From Bacteroidota bacterium (GTDB lineage: Bacteria; Bacteroidota; Bacteroidia; Flavobacteriales_D; Crocinitomicaceae): a stretch of DNA of 53,952 nt. The stretch is from NCBI GenBank assembly GCA_016868915.1, contig VGFL01000004.1, forward strand, positions 1-53,952, in the 5' to 3' direction. Under the pieces are notes generated by a model that was given only the letters and a program-made list of their open reading frames with translations, did no database searches and was not told where the DNA came from. The position numbers and the translations under genes were made by a program. Of this stretch, positions 40,559-50,370 are shown piece after piece (position 1 is the first letter of the stretch; every line of letters begins with the position of its first letter).

Positions 40559-41163
40559 TAAATGGAATCTTTGGTTTTTTCCATCATATTTGCAAGGAAG
40601 TCGCGTGCTCTGAACAATTGAGCCTTAACCGTACCGAGAGGAAGTTGAAGTTCATCTGCTATTTCTTCATAGCTCAACTCGTCAAAGTATCTTTTCTCGA
40701 CCAAAACGCGGTATCTCGGCTTAAGTTTACTAACAAGCATTCGCATGTGAATGACTTTTTGACCATAAATAACTGATTCTTCTGGGTTCATGGCTACCGC
40801 TTTAGCATCTACTTGAACTCGTTCACCGTCGTCATTTATATAGCCAGAATCCATTGATGTGATTTGAATTCTTTTCTTCCGTATAAAATCAATTGAATTG
40901 TTTGAGGCGATTTTGTAGAGCCATGTAGAAAACGCAAAACTTGGTGAATATTGATCCAAACGACTGAATGCTTTTCCAAATGCTTCAATTGTTAAGTCGT
41001 CGGCATCATCTGTATTACGAACCATTTTGAGCATCATAAAATAAATTGAATCACGATATCGATCTAATAATTCTGCATACGCAGCCTGCTTTCCCTGTCG
41101 GGCTTGTTCAACTAACTCTAAATCTTGCTTTGCACGGTCAGATAAATGCTGGTTTTCTACCAT
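40558..41163 (-). CDS. Sigma-70 family RNA polymerase sigma factor (ECF-like)
   Basis: DDLTIEAFGKAFSRLDQYSPSFAFSTWLYKIASNNSIDFIRKKR; LSYEEIADELQLPLGTVKAQLFRARDFL. Confidence 0.93.
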   Translation of the reverse strand: MVENQHLSDRAKQDLELVEQARQGKQAAYAELLDRYRDSIYFMMLKMVRNTDDADDLTIEAFGKAFSRLDQYSPSFAFSTWLYKIASNNSIDFIRKKRIQITSMDSGYINDDGERVQVDAKAVAMNPEESVIYGQKVIHMRMLVSKLKPRYRVLVEKRYFDELSYEEIADELQLPLGTVKAQLFRARDFLANMMEKTKDSI

Positions 41164-42293
41164 TTAGTATTTCTCTTTTGTTCGGTCAAATAGAACAGTA
41201 GTGGGGCTATAATCGCATAAAATAAATCCCAAATGGGTAAAGAATAGACAAAGTTTTTTTCCTTTAATTTTAAAAAACATTTGCCTTGTATCCACCATTT
41301 CATAAGTATAATTACCCCAAAAATAACACCACTAATTATCCGAAATTCGGAATAAAATTGTAAAATAACAAAGGAAATCCAAAGTAAAAGTATGGTTATG
41401 GGATATATTCCTAACAATATCTTTTTGATAACCTTATATTTATTAGAGGTCGAATAGTGACGTGATTTTTGCCGAACCCAACGACTCCAATTCGGAACAG
41501 CCGGCGATAGGCAAAAAGTGTCTGGATCAATATTTATTGTATAATTGGATTTTTGAGCGGCCTCTTGAATAAATAAATCGTCGTCACCAGAAGGTAAGGA
41601 ATAATGCGATTTGAAACCACTTACTGAATTAAAAACTGATTTTGTATAACCTAAATTTCTTCCTACGCCCATGTAGGGGAGTTTCGCCAATGCCATAGAG
41701 ATATAATTAACACCAATCCATGCTGCGTCAAATCGAATAATCTTGTTAAGAATCCCCTTATTTTTCGTAAAAGGGCCGTAGCCAATTACGATTTGTTTTT
41801 TAGAATTGAATGAGCTCGCCATTTTTTTTAACCACACAGCACTTGCAGGTTTACAATCGGCATCTGTTAAAATAAAGTGCTCATATTTTGCTCCTTTGAT
41901 TGCCATAGTGATTGGAAACTTTTTACCCGCACGAAGGTGTTTATTTTTGGGAATATCAATTACTTTAAGATTTGAATATTCTTTCTGAAAAGCGATGAGG
42001 AGCCAATTACTGTCGTCAACAGATTGATGATTTACCACAATAACTTCAAATTCAGGATAATCTTGATTTAAGATTGAAGGAAGATTTTCATACAAATTGT
42101 CTGATTCGTTTCGTGCAGCAATTATAATGCTCACGGGGAATAATGTCGTTTCGTTTAATTCTTTTTTTTTGTAAAAAGACATTCGGGCAAAGATGAAAAA
42201 AAGATAAAGAAATTGGATAAATGTCGCTAAACACATTCCTGTAAAGCAATACGTGGTAAAATTGAATTGGAATGTGGGTATAATTTCAAGCAT
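41157..42293 (-). CDS. Family 2 membrane glycosyltransferase
   Basis: VSIIIAARNESDNLYENLPSILNQDYPEFEVIVVNHQSVDDS; LTDADCKP; C-terminal TM segments. Confidence 0.88.
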   Translation of the reverse strand: MLEIIPTFQFNFTTYCFTGMCLATFIQFLYLFFIFARMSFYKKKELNETTLFPVSIIIAARNESDNLYENLPSILNQDYPEFEVIVVNHQSVDDSNWLLIAFQKEYSNLKVIDIPKNKHLRAGKKFPITMAIKGAKYEHFILTDADCKPASAVWLKKMASSFNSKKQIVIGYGPFTKNKGILNKIIRFDAAWIGVNYISMALAKLPYMGVGRNLGYTKSVFNSVSGFKSHYSLPSGDDDLFIQEAAQKSNYTINIDPDTFCLSPAVPNWSRWVRQKSRHYSTSNKYKVIKKILLGIYPITILLLWISFVILQFYSEFRIISGVIFGVIILMKWWIQGKCFLKLKEKNFVYSLPIWDLFYAIIAPLLFYLTEQKRNTKW

Positions 42294-42337
42294 AAGTTAT
42301 AGAAGGCACAAATTTCGGGTTCATAGTTAAATAGATG

Positions 42338-42345
42338 TATCTTTG
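42338..42345 (+). promoter_or_regulatory. Bacteroidota-type -7 box TATCTTTG upstream of tgt
   Basis: Exact TAnnTTTG, 24 nt before the tgt start codon. Confidence 0.5.
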
Positions 42346-42368
42346 TCAAGGTTATTTTTCAACATTTT

Positions 42369-43499
42369 ATGCACTTTGAGGTAATTCATTCAGATTCATC
42401 AAGTAGCGCAAGAGCAGGGATTGTGCATACCGATCACGGAGCTATTGAGACACCCATTTTCATGCCTGTCGGCACACAAGGCACAGTTAAAGGTGTTCAT
42501 CAACAAGAATTACGTGAGGATGTTCAAGCACAAATCATTTTAGGAAATACGTATCATTTGTATCTTCGCCCTGGTCTGGATATTTTGGAGGCAGCAGGAG
42601 GATTGCATTCATTTATGGGGTGGGAAAGACCGATTCTCACAGACAGTGGTGGATATCAAGTATATTCTTTATCAGGTGCGAGGAAAATTACCGAGGAAGG
42701 TGTCCGTTTTCAATCCCATTTAGATGGTAGTTATCATTTCTTGAGCCCTGAAAAGGCCATGGAAATTCAACGAGGTATTGGAGCTGATATTGTAATGGCA
42801 TTTGATGAATGCACTCCTTTCCCCTGCGATTATACATACGCGAGTAAATCAATGCAAATGACACACAGATGGTTAAAACGTTGCGTTGACTACATAAATT
42901 CAACTGAATCAAAATATAGCCATAGACAAGTTATGTTCCCCATTGTTCAGGGTAGTATTTATAAGGATTTGCGAATACAATCTGCGAATGAAATTGCTTT
43001 ATTTGAAGCAGAGGGAAATGCAATTGGCGGTTTATCGGTTGGAGAGCCTGAGGAATGCTTGTATGAAATGACTGATCTAGTATGCTCAATCTTACCTAAG
43101 GAAAAACCACGATATTTGATGGGAGTGGGAACTCCTTCGAATATTCTAGAATGCATAAGTTTGGGAATTGATATGTTTGACTGTGTTATGCCAAGTCGAA
43201 ATGCACGACACGGGTTACTATATACGTGGGATGGTACAATAAATATTAAAAATGAAAAATGGGAGAAAGATTTTTCTCCCATTGATGATAAAAGTTCACT
43301 TTGGTCTGATCAAGTCTACACAAAAGCGTATCTTCGACATTTGATAAAAACACAGGAATATTTGGGTGTACAAGTTGCAACTTTACATAACTTAACATTC
43401 TATTTACAGTTAGTAAGGGAAGCGAGAGAAAAAATTATTTCAGGTGATTTCGTCTCATGGAAAAATAAAATGATTCCAATTTTAAAACAGCGTTTATAG
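42369..43499 (+). CDS. tgt: tRNA-guanine (queuine) transglycosylase
   Basis: TPIFMPVGTQGTVKG, ILGNTYHLYLRPG, LTDSGGYQVYSLS, DMFDCVMPSRNARHG. Confidence 0.95.
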   Translation: MHFEVIHSDSSSSARAGIVHTDHGAIETPIFMPVGTQGTVKGVHQQELREDVQAQIILGNTYHLYLRPGLDILEAAGGLHSFMGWERPILTDSGGYQVYSLSGARKITEEGVRFQSHLDGSYHFLSPEKAMEIQRGIGADIVMAFDECTPFPCDYTYASKSMQMTHRWLKRCVDYINSTESKYSHRQVMFPIVQGSIYKDLRIQSANEIALFEAEGNAIGGLSVGEPEECLYEMTDLVCSILPKEKPRYLMGVGTPSNILECISLGIDMFDCVMPSRNARHGLLYTWDGTINIKNEKWEKDFSPIDDKSSLWSDQVYTKAYLRHLIKTQEYLGVQVATLHNLTFYLQLVREAREKIISGDFVSWKNKMIPILKQRL

Positions 43500-43503
43500 G
43501 ACT

Positions 43504-44580
43504 ATGCTGAAAATTATAGATAAATATATAATTGGTAAATTCCTTGGAACATTCTTTTTTATGCTTGGCATAATAATGTTTTTTGCTGTTGTTTTTGATG
43601 TATCCGAGAAATTAAGCGAATTTATTGACAATGAGGCACCGTTTAGTGAGATTGTATTCAAATACTATGTGAACTTCGTTTTGTTCTATGGAAATATGTT
43701 CTCTTCAATGATTATATTTATTTCCGTTATTTGGTTTACTGCAAAGATGGCTCAGGAAACTGAGATTATTCCTATTTGGTTTAGTGGTCGGCCTATTACG
43801 CGGTTCATTCGTCCTTACATCGTTGGAGCAACTATTTTAATGATTTTATCTTTGATTCTAAATCATTTTATAATTCCAAGAGCCAATAAAGTCCGTCTTG
43901 ATTTTGAAGAAAAATATTATCGGGACAGAATGCATGTTGAAGAATATCACGCTGAATTTCCGAACAATGAGGTTGTTTATTTTTCTAGTTATGGGGGTGA
44001 GGATAATCTAATAAATGATTTTGTAGTTGAAAAATGGGGGAAAGATAAAAAGATTACAAATTTTTTGAAAGCAAGAACGGCCTCAAATGTGAAAGGAACT
44101 AATCGTTGGATTTTAACTGATTATTATGAAAGAAGGGTCGGATATCCCAATGATGAGTTGATTGAAAAACAAAAAAAAGATACGATTTTTCAATTTACGA
44201 TTGAGGATATGGCACAGCGAGATAATATTGCTGAGGCTATGACATTCTCTCAATTGACGAGACATATTGATCGTGAAAGTAAAAAGGGGTCATCTAAAAT
44301 TCCTTTTTTTGAAATTGAATTGCATCAAAGAACGTCATATCCATTTGCTGCCTATATTCTTACTATAATTGGAGTTGCGGTATCTTCTCAAAAAAAACGC
44401 GGTGGTATCGGGATTAACATTGCAATTGGATTAGGTATTGTTTTTATTTACATTTTTGTTATGAAAGTTGCAACTGTTGCATCGATAAAAGTTGGTTTTC
44501 CTGCAGTAATAGCTGTTTGGATTCCTAATTTTATCTTTACATTTGTTGCATTAGCGGTATATCGCTTTTCTCAGAAATAG
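43504..44580 (+). CDS. LptF/LptG-family (YjgP/YjgQ) permease
   Basis: MLKIIDKYIIGKFLGTFFFMLGIIMFF; SYPFAAYILTIIGVAVSSQKKRGGIG. Confidence 0.92.
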   Translation: MLKIIDKYIIGKFLGTFFFMLGIIMFFAVVFDVSEKLSEFIDNEAPFSEIVFKYYVNFVLFYGNMFSSMIIFISVIWFTAKMAQETEIIPIWFSGRPITRFIRPYIVGATILMILSLILNHFIIPRANKVRLDFEEKYYRDRMHVEEYHAEFPNNEVVYFSSYGGEDNLINDFVVEKWGKDKKITNFLKARTASNVKGTNRWILTDYYERRVGYPNDELIEKQKKDTIFQFTIEDMAQRDNIAEAMTFSQLTRHIDRESKKGSSKIPFFEIELHQRTSYPFAAYILTIIGVAVSSQKKRGGIGINIAIGLGIVFIYIFVMKVATVASIKVGFPAVIAVWIPNFIFTFVALAVYRFSQK

Positions 44581-44670
44581 AGAAATTATTTGAACAACGA
44601 AAGACAGTTAGCTATCTTTTCTGTTGTCTTTAAATTTTGAACAACTGCAATTTGTAACTGTTTATGGAAT

Positions 44671-47088
44671 ATGAAAAAATATTTATTTCTCTCATTTCTA
44701 ATCAGCTTTTTTAGCTATTCTCAGTCAGGTCTGATTAAGGGGTTGGTCCTTAATTATTCCAATAACCAACCAATAGAATTGGCAAAAATTCAAATTGTCG
44801 ATAGGCAAATCGGAGCGCTAACGAATGCAAATGGAGAATTTCAAATTGGGAATATTCCTCCAGGTGTGTATTCCTTCAAAGCGACTGCAGCAGGATTTAA
44901 AGAGCAAATTTTAAATGAAATAACCGTTACAAATTCGAGAACAGTAACAATCGAATTTACTCTAGAGGATGTTATTTTAGAGAAAGAGGAAATCGTAATT
45001 ACTGCAAAACAGTTTGTTTCCAAGTCTGAATCGCCGAATTCACTTAAAACTTTAAATGCAACTGAAATCGAGCGTCTACCTGGGGCGGGTCGAGACGTGA
45101 GTAAAGTAATTGCTGCCTTGCCGGGTGTTGCGTCAAGAGCGACGTTTAGGAATGATATTATTATCCGTGGAGGATCACCTGGTGAAAATAAATTTTATTT
45201 AGACGGGATTGAAGTTCCGAATATTAATCATTTTGCTACCCAAGGTAGTAGTGGGGGACCAGTAGGGTTATTGAATGTTAATTTCATTCGTGAGGTTGAT
45301 TTTTACTCGGGGGCTTTTCCATCAAACAGAGCTAATGGATTGAGTTCCGTTTTGTCTTTTAAGCAAAAAGATGGTAACCCTGATGCGTTAATTACAAATT
45401 TTGCTTTAGGGTCTAGCGATGCGGCATTGACATTTGACGGTCCTTTGGGTAAAAAAGCAGATTTTATTTTTTCAGCTCGTCGTTCTTATCTTCAGTTTCT
45501 TTTTGCTGCTCTTAAGTTACCCATCTTACCAACGTATAATGATTTTCAATATAAAATAAATTGGAAACTAAATAAGAAGAACAAGATAACTTTTATCGGT
45601 CTGGGCGCCTTAGACCAATTTCAATTAAACGGAAAAGTAAACGAAACAATTACGGATAGTTCAATACGTGAGTATAATAACTACATCTTAAATAATTTAC
45701 CTATTCAAAATCAATGGAACTACACAGTAGGTTTTAATTGGCAACACTCTTCCAAAAACTCTTTTCAAAATGTCGTAGCCAGCCGAAATATGTTGAATAA
45801 TAGTTCATTTAGATATAAAAATTTAACTGAAACACCCGAAAATTTGCTTTTAGATTATAGATCATTTGAAGCCGAGAATAAATTCAGATTTGAACATACA
45901 TATACTAAAAATGGATGGCGACTAAATGCAGGTGTTGGTTATGAATATGCCCGTTATTTTAACTCCACATTTAATAAGATTACAATTCAAGGACAGCCAT
46001 TCGTGATAGACTACGAATCAAATTTGTACATGAGTAAGTTTGCTGGGTTTGGTCAATTAAGTAAAGCCTTATTTGAGGATAGACTTAATCTTTCTTTAGG
46101 ACTTCGAACAGATTTCTCGAACTATTCTAAAAGTCTTTCTAATCCATTTGAGCAATTATCGCCAAGTTTTTCTGCAAGTTTCAAATTAACTGAGAAATGG
46201 GCATTGAATGGAAATATTGCCCGTTATCACCAACTTCCTGCGTATACTATACTTGGATATAGAAATAATTCTGGTGATTTGGCAAACAAGATAAATGACA
46301 TCAAATACATTCGTGCAGATCATTTTGTGTTAGGCACAGAATATTTGACAAAAATTAATTCGCGTTTTACAATGGAAGGTTTCTACAAAAATTACAGCCG
46401 TTATCCTTTTTCAATTAAAGACTCTCTTTGTCTGGCTAATATCGGTTCTGATTTTGGTGTCGTTGGAAATGAAGAAGTAAAATCAATTTCTTCAGGTCGT
46501 TCGTACGGTTTTGAATTTTTATATCAACAAAAACTTTACAAAGGATTTTACGCTGTATTAGCTTACACTTACGTTCGATCTGAATTTAAGGATAAAAATG
46601 ACATTTATGTTCCTACATCATGGGATAGCAGAAATATTGTCTCACTTACCGGAGGTAAGCGCTTCAAAAAGGGTTGGGAACTTGGATTTAGATGGTTGTT
46701 TTCAGGGGGTTCCCCATATACTCCTGCTGATATAGAAAATTCGAGTTTAATCGAAAACTGGGATATAAACGGATTAGCTTTTCCTGATTACAGCAGACTA
46801 AATTCGGAAAGAGAGTCAAATTTTCATCAGTTAAATATAAGAGTCGATAAAAAATTCTTTCTGAAAAAATTCTCGTTAAACTTCTACTTGGATATACAAA
46901 ATTTATATAATTATAAAACGAAAGTTGCTCCAATTTATCTATTGGAATTAGATGCAAATGGAAATCCTATTGTTGACCCCTCAGGTAACAAGTATGTGCT
47001 TAAGAAGATTGAAAATCCCTCTGGTATCGTTCAACCAACATTGGGTATTATAGTTGAATTTACCTCCAAACGAAAGACGGATAATTGA
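44671..47088 (+). CDS. TonB-dependent receptor with carboxypeptidase-regulatory-like N-terminal domain
   Basis: GLIKGLVLNYSNNQPIELAKIQIV...; plug motif NDIIIRGGSPGENKFYLDGIEVPNINHF; beta-barrel repeats. Confidence 0.93.
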   Translation: MKKYLFLSFLISFFSYSQSGLIKGLVLNYSNNQPIELAKIQIVDRQIGALTNANGEFQIGNIPPGVYSFKATAAGFKEQILNEITVTNSRTVTIEFTLEDVILEKEEIVITAKQFVSKSESPNSLKTLNATEIERLPGAGRDVSKVIAALPGVASRATFRNDIIIRGGSPGENKFYLDGIEVPNINHFATQGSSGGPVGLLNVNFIREVDFYSGAFPSNRANGLSSVLSFKQKDGNPDALITNFALGSSDAALTFDGPLGKKADFIFSARRSYLQFLFAALKLPILPTYNDFQYKINWKLNKKNKITFIGLGALDQFQLNGKVNETITDSSIREYNNYILNNLPIQNQWNYTVGFNWQHSSKNSFQNVVASRNMLNNSSFRYKNLTETPENLLLDYRSFEAENKFRFEHTYTKNGWRLNAGVGYEYARYFNSTFNKITIQGQPFVIDYESNLYMSKFAGFGQLSKALFEDRLNLSLGLRTDFSNYSKSLSNPFEQLSPSFSASFKLTEKWALNGNIARYHQLPAYTILGYRNNSGDLANKINDIKYIRADHFVLGTEYLTKINSRFTMEGFYKNYSRYPFSIKDSLCLANIGSDFGVVGNEEVKSISSGRSYGFEFLYQQKLYKGFYAVLAYTYVRSEFKDKNDIYVPTSWDSRNIVSLTGGKRFKKGWELGFRWLFSGGSPYTPADIENSSLIENWDINGLAFPDYSRLNSERESNFHQLNIRVDKKFFLKKFSLNFYLDIQNLYNYKTKVAPIYLLELDANGNPIVDPSGNKYVLKKIENPSGIVQPTLGIIVEFTSKRKTDN

Positions 47089-47137
47089 ATTTGGGTATTT
47101 GATTCATAATCTGTATTTTTAACTAAAATTACATGGT

Positions 47138-48127
47138 TTGAAAATTGGTTTTTCGTTAGTCATTCTATTAATTTATATCACTTCGTTTACACAGGATGTA
47201 CATTGGTCACAGTACAATGAAAATCAATTGTATCAGAATCCTGCTCATGCAGGAAATTTTGATGGAGATTATCGATTTATAGGAAATTATAAAAATCAGT
47301 GGGCTAGTGTTACGGTTCCCTTTAGTACATTTTCCACTTCTGTAGATCTTCGAAAAAAAAATATTGGACTCGGGATATTATTTTTTCATGATCAAGCTGG
47401 TGACGGAAAATTTAGAACAGTAGAAGCGCAAATTAATTTTGCTTATCAATTTAAATTAACTAAAGATAGTGTAAATTTAATTCGATTTGGTCTAAATTCT
47501 GGTTTGAATCATCGGCAGATCAATTGGGATAAACTTTATTTTGATAATCAATACAATGGATATAATTTTGATCCCTCTCTCCCATCAAATGAAAGTTATC
47601 AGTCTGATCGAAAATTAAATTTAAATATCGGTCTTGGTTTTATTTATGAGTGGCGAAAAAATAAGCGCTTTACCATAACAACTGGATTTGGAACGTATAA
47701 TTTAAACCAACCCAATCAGGGATTTTATAATGAAGTTGTAAAGCGCGATGTGCGATTTACATCCTTTGCTAAGGGAACTTTACGGCTAAATGAAAAATGG
47801 GATATTATTCCTAGTTTTCAATATTCTCATCAAGGATCTTATCGGGAATTACTAACCGGTTCGTCCTTTAGATATTATCTTAATACATCACCCATAAAAT
47901 ACCAGGCTGTTTATTTTGGTATTTGGAATCGTTGGATTGATGCCTCGACATTGACATTAGGGTTTGATCACAATGATTTATTTATTGGAGTTAGTTATGA
48001 TGTTAACTATTCTAAACTTATTCCTGCGAGCCGATACAGAGGGGGATATGAATTTGCTATTCGTTATATAATAAGAGCATTCAAACCGAAAAATATTCTT
48101 CATAGAGTATGTCCAGAGTATATTTAA
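47138..48127 (+). CDS. PorP/SprF family type IX secretion-associated membrane protein
   Basis: TTG start; QDVHWSQYNENQLYQNPAHAGNFDGDYRFIGNYKNQWASV is the typical PorP/SprF N-terminus. Confidence 0.9.
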   Translation: MKIGFSLVILLIYITSFTQDVHWSQYNENQLYQNPAHAGNFDGDYRFIGNYKNQWASVTVPFSTFSTSVDLRKKNIGLGILFFHDQAGDGKFRTVEAQINFAYQFKLTKDSVNLIRFGLNSGLNHRQINWDKLYFDNQYNGYNFDPSLPSNESYQSDRKLNLNIGLGFIYEWRKNKRFTITTGFGTYNLNQPNQGFYNEVVKRDVRFTSFAKGTLRLNEKWDIIPSFQYSHQGSYRELLTGSSFRYYLNTSPIKYQAVYFGIWNRWIDASTLTLGFDHNDLFIGVSYDVNYSKLIPASRYRGGYEFAIRYIIRAFKPKNILHRVCPEYI

Positions 48128-50367
48128 CACTTCTTTTTTCCGTTTTTTTCCTATCAACATCATTCAGTCAGAATAATGTCAAAAAATATATCAAGTTTGC
48201 TGATGAACAATATAAAAAAGGTGACTATTACTATGCTTTAGAATATTATAAATTAGCCTTGGATGTTGATTCAAATAATATCGATTTTTTATGGAAATAT
48301 GCTGAAACTTTAAGAGCGTATAAAGATTACAGGGAAGCAGAAAAATATTACTTGAAGGTATATCAGCGTGAAAAGACGAAACAGTATCCGTATAGTTTAT
48401 TGTATTACGCTCTCATGTTGAAGCAAAATAGGCAATATTCGAAAGCATTAGAAGTATTTCGCCTTGCTCAAAAGAAATATCAAAGCGATGAGAACAGTTA
48501 CTTGTATAAGAAATCAAAACGTGAAATTGAATCGTGCGATTGGGCAATAAAAAATTATATTGACTCTTCAAATGTAATAATTTCCGCTCTGCCTAATTCT
48601 GTTAATTCAACGAATGCAGAATTTCCTCATGCAATTAAGGATGGAATGATAATTTTTTCATCCTTGCGTGCCGATTCTATTAATTCAAAAGAAGAGGTCT
48701 ACTCACGTCAGTATAGAACAAAGATTTATACCTCAAAAATGAATGAGGGAAAATATGAGCAAAATGAGCTTTTAAATTTGCTTGGTATTGAAAATAAAAG
48801 TTTTGGAAATGGAGCTTTTTCCCATGATGGAAAACTATTTTATTTCAGTCTTTGTGATGACCAAAATTTCAACTATCAATGTCAAATTTGGTACTCGAGA
48901 TTCGAGGATGGAAAATTTTCAGAAGCAAAACCTCTGGGAAATGATATCAATTATATTGGTTCAAACACAACGATGCCTGCCGTTGGTTTTATCAATAATC
49001 GGCAAGTATTATTTTTTTCATCTGACAGAAATGGAGAATCTCAGGGTATGGATTTATTTTATTCTTATATTAATCCAGACGGTATTTCTTTTTCAAATAC
49101 AACGGAAATAAAAACGGTAAATTCTCCAGATGGGGAGATTACCCCATGGTTTGATTTATCAAATAGTAGGCTTTATTTTTCATCATCTTGGCATAACGGA
49201 TTTGGTGGCTTCGATATTTTTTATTCCGAAGTAAAGGACGGCAGTTTTACCTCACCAAAAAATGTCGGATGGCCTCTGAATGGTCCAGCAAATGATTTAT
49301 ATTTATTCGTAAATAACGATTCTACTTATTTTGCAAGTAATAGAATTGGAAGTAGCTTTATAAAAAACCCTACTTGTTGTTCCGATATATTTTCATTTGC
49401 GCTCCCAGTTGTACCTCTTGACTCTTTGGTGGATACTACCATTATAACCAGTTTAATTACCAAAGTACAAAGAAATCCAGTGTGTTTGTACTTTCATAAC
49501 GACCGGCCAAATCCAGCTTCCTTGGATACACTTACAGACTTAAATTATTTAGATACGTACACTTCCTACAGGGAATTATATCCTCTGTACAAACGAATAT
49601 TATCTGAGGGGTTAAATTCAGATGAGGCCTTAGTTGCAGAATCAGAAATTACCGAATTTTTTAGTTCGAAGATTGATAAGGGTGTTCAGGATTTAGAGGA
49701 GTTTACCCAATTAGTTATTATTGAATTAAATAAAGGAGCAAAGTTAAAATTAAGTCTTCGTGGATATGCTAGTCCTTTGGCGCCAACAGATTATAATGTT
49801 AGTTTAACAAAGCGTAGAATTTCTTCTTTTGTGAACTATTTAAAACAATATGAAAAGGGTGTTTTCGTCCCTTATTTAAATAATATTGCAAATAACGGTG
49901 GACAATTAATTTTAGAATTTTCTCCATATGGTGAATATAAGGCAGATCAAAGAACAAGTGATAATCCAAAAGACCAACGCAACTCTGTATTTTCATTGGC
50001 TGCTTCAGTTGAAAGAAAAATCGAAATTGAAAGTTTGAGTTTTCTTAATAGCGAGGAACTTTTTCCAATTCTTGCACCGAAATCAGTTTTTAATGCCGGA
50101 GCAATTCAAAGAGGTCAAGTTGTTGGATCTTTCTTTACGTTGGAAAATATTTCTAAAAATAATATTAGCTTAAACCAGATTTACAAAAGTTCAGAAAATG
50201 TAACTTATGAAATTGATAAAAACGACTTAAGGTCAGGAGAAAGGGCGTTAGTAAAAATGTTTGTAAAAACGATAGATTTGAGAGGATTATGCTCAGAAAC
50301 GATAACTGTCTCTATTGATGGGTTCACAGAAAATCAAAAATTGACCATTGATTTTGAGATAAAATAG
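48109..50367 (+). CDS. TPR / PD40 (WD40-like) / OmpA-like / DUF1573-like multidomain envelope protein
   Basis: TPRs at the N-terminus; PD40-like repeats (VLFFSSDRNGESQGMDLFYS, LYFSSSWHNGFGGFDIFYSE); OmpA-like LSLRGYASPLAPTDYNVSLTKRRISSFVNYL; C-terminal FNAGAIQRGQVVGSFFTLENISKN. Confidence 0.85.
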   Translation: MSRVYLTLLFSVFFLSTSFSQNNVKKYIKFADEQYKKGDYYYALEYYKLALDVDSNNIDFLWKYAETLRAYKDYREAEKYYLKVYQREKTKQYPYSLLYYALMLKQNRQYSKALEVFRLAQKKYQSDENSYLYKKSKREIESCDWAIKNYIDSSNVIISALPNSVNSTNAEFPHAIKDGMIIFSSLRADSINSKEEVYSRQYRTKIYTSKMNEGKYEQNELLNLLGIENKSFGNGAFSHDGKLFYFSLCDDQNFNYQCQIWYSRFEDGKFSEAKPLGNDINYIGSNTTMPAVGFINNRQVLFFSSDRNGESQGMDLFYSYINPDGISFSNTTEIKTVNSPDGEITPWFDLSNSRLYFSSSWHNGFGGFDIFYSEVKDGSFTSPKNVGWPLNGPANDLYLFVNNDSTYFASNRIGSSFIKNPTCCSDIFSFALPVVPLDSLVDTTIITSLITKVQRNPVCLYFHNDRPNPASLDTLTDLNYLDTYTSYRELYPLYKRILSEGLNSDEALVAESEITEFFSSKIDKGVQDLEEFTQLVIIELNKGAKLKLSLRGYASPLAPTDYNVSLTKRRISSFVNYLKQYEKGVFVPYLNNIANNGGQLILEFSPYGEYKADQRTSDNPKDQRNSVFSLAASVERKIEIESLSFLNSEELFPILAPKSVFNAGAIQRGQVVGSFFTLENISKNNISLNQIYKSSENVTYEIDKNDLRSGERALVKMFVKTIDLRGLCSETITVSIDGFTENQKLTIDFEIK

Positions 50368-50370
50368 GTA

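Noticed and set aside
48782-49111. 109-aa alternate-frame ORF in the PD40 region
   Set aside because: Shadow frame; the PD40-like repeats are in the long frame.
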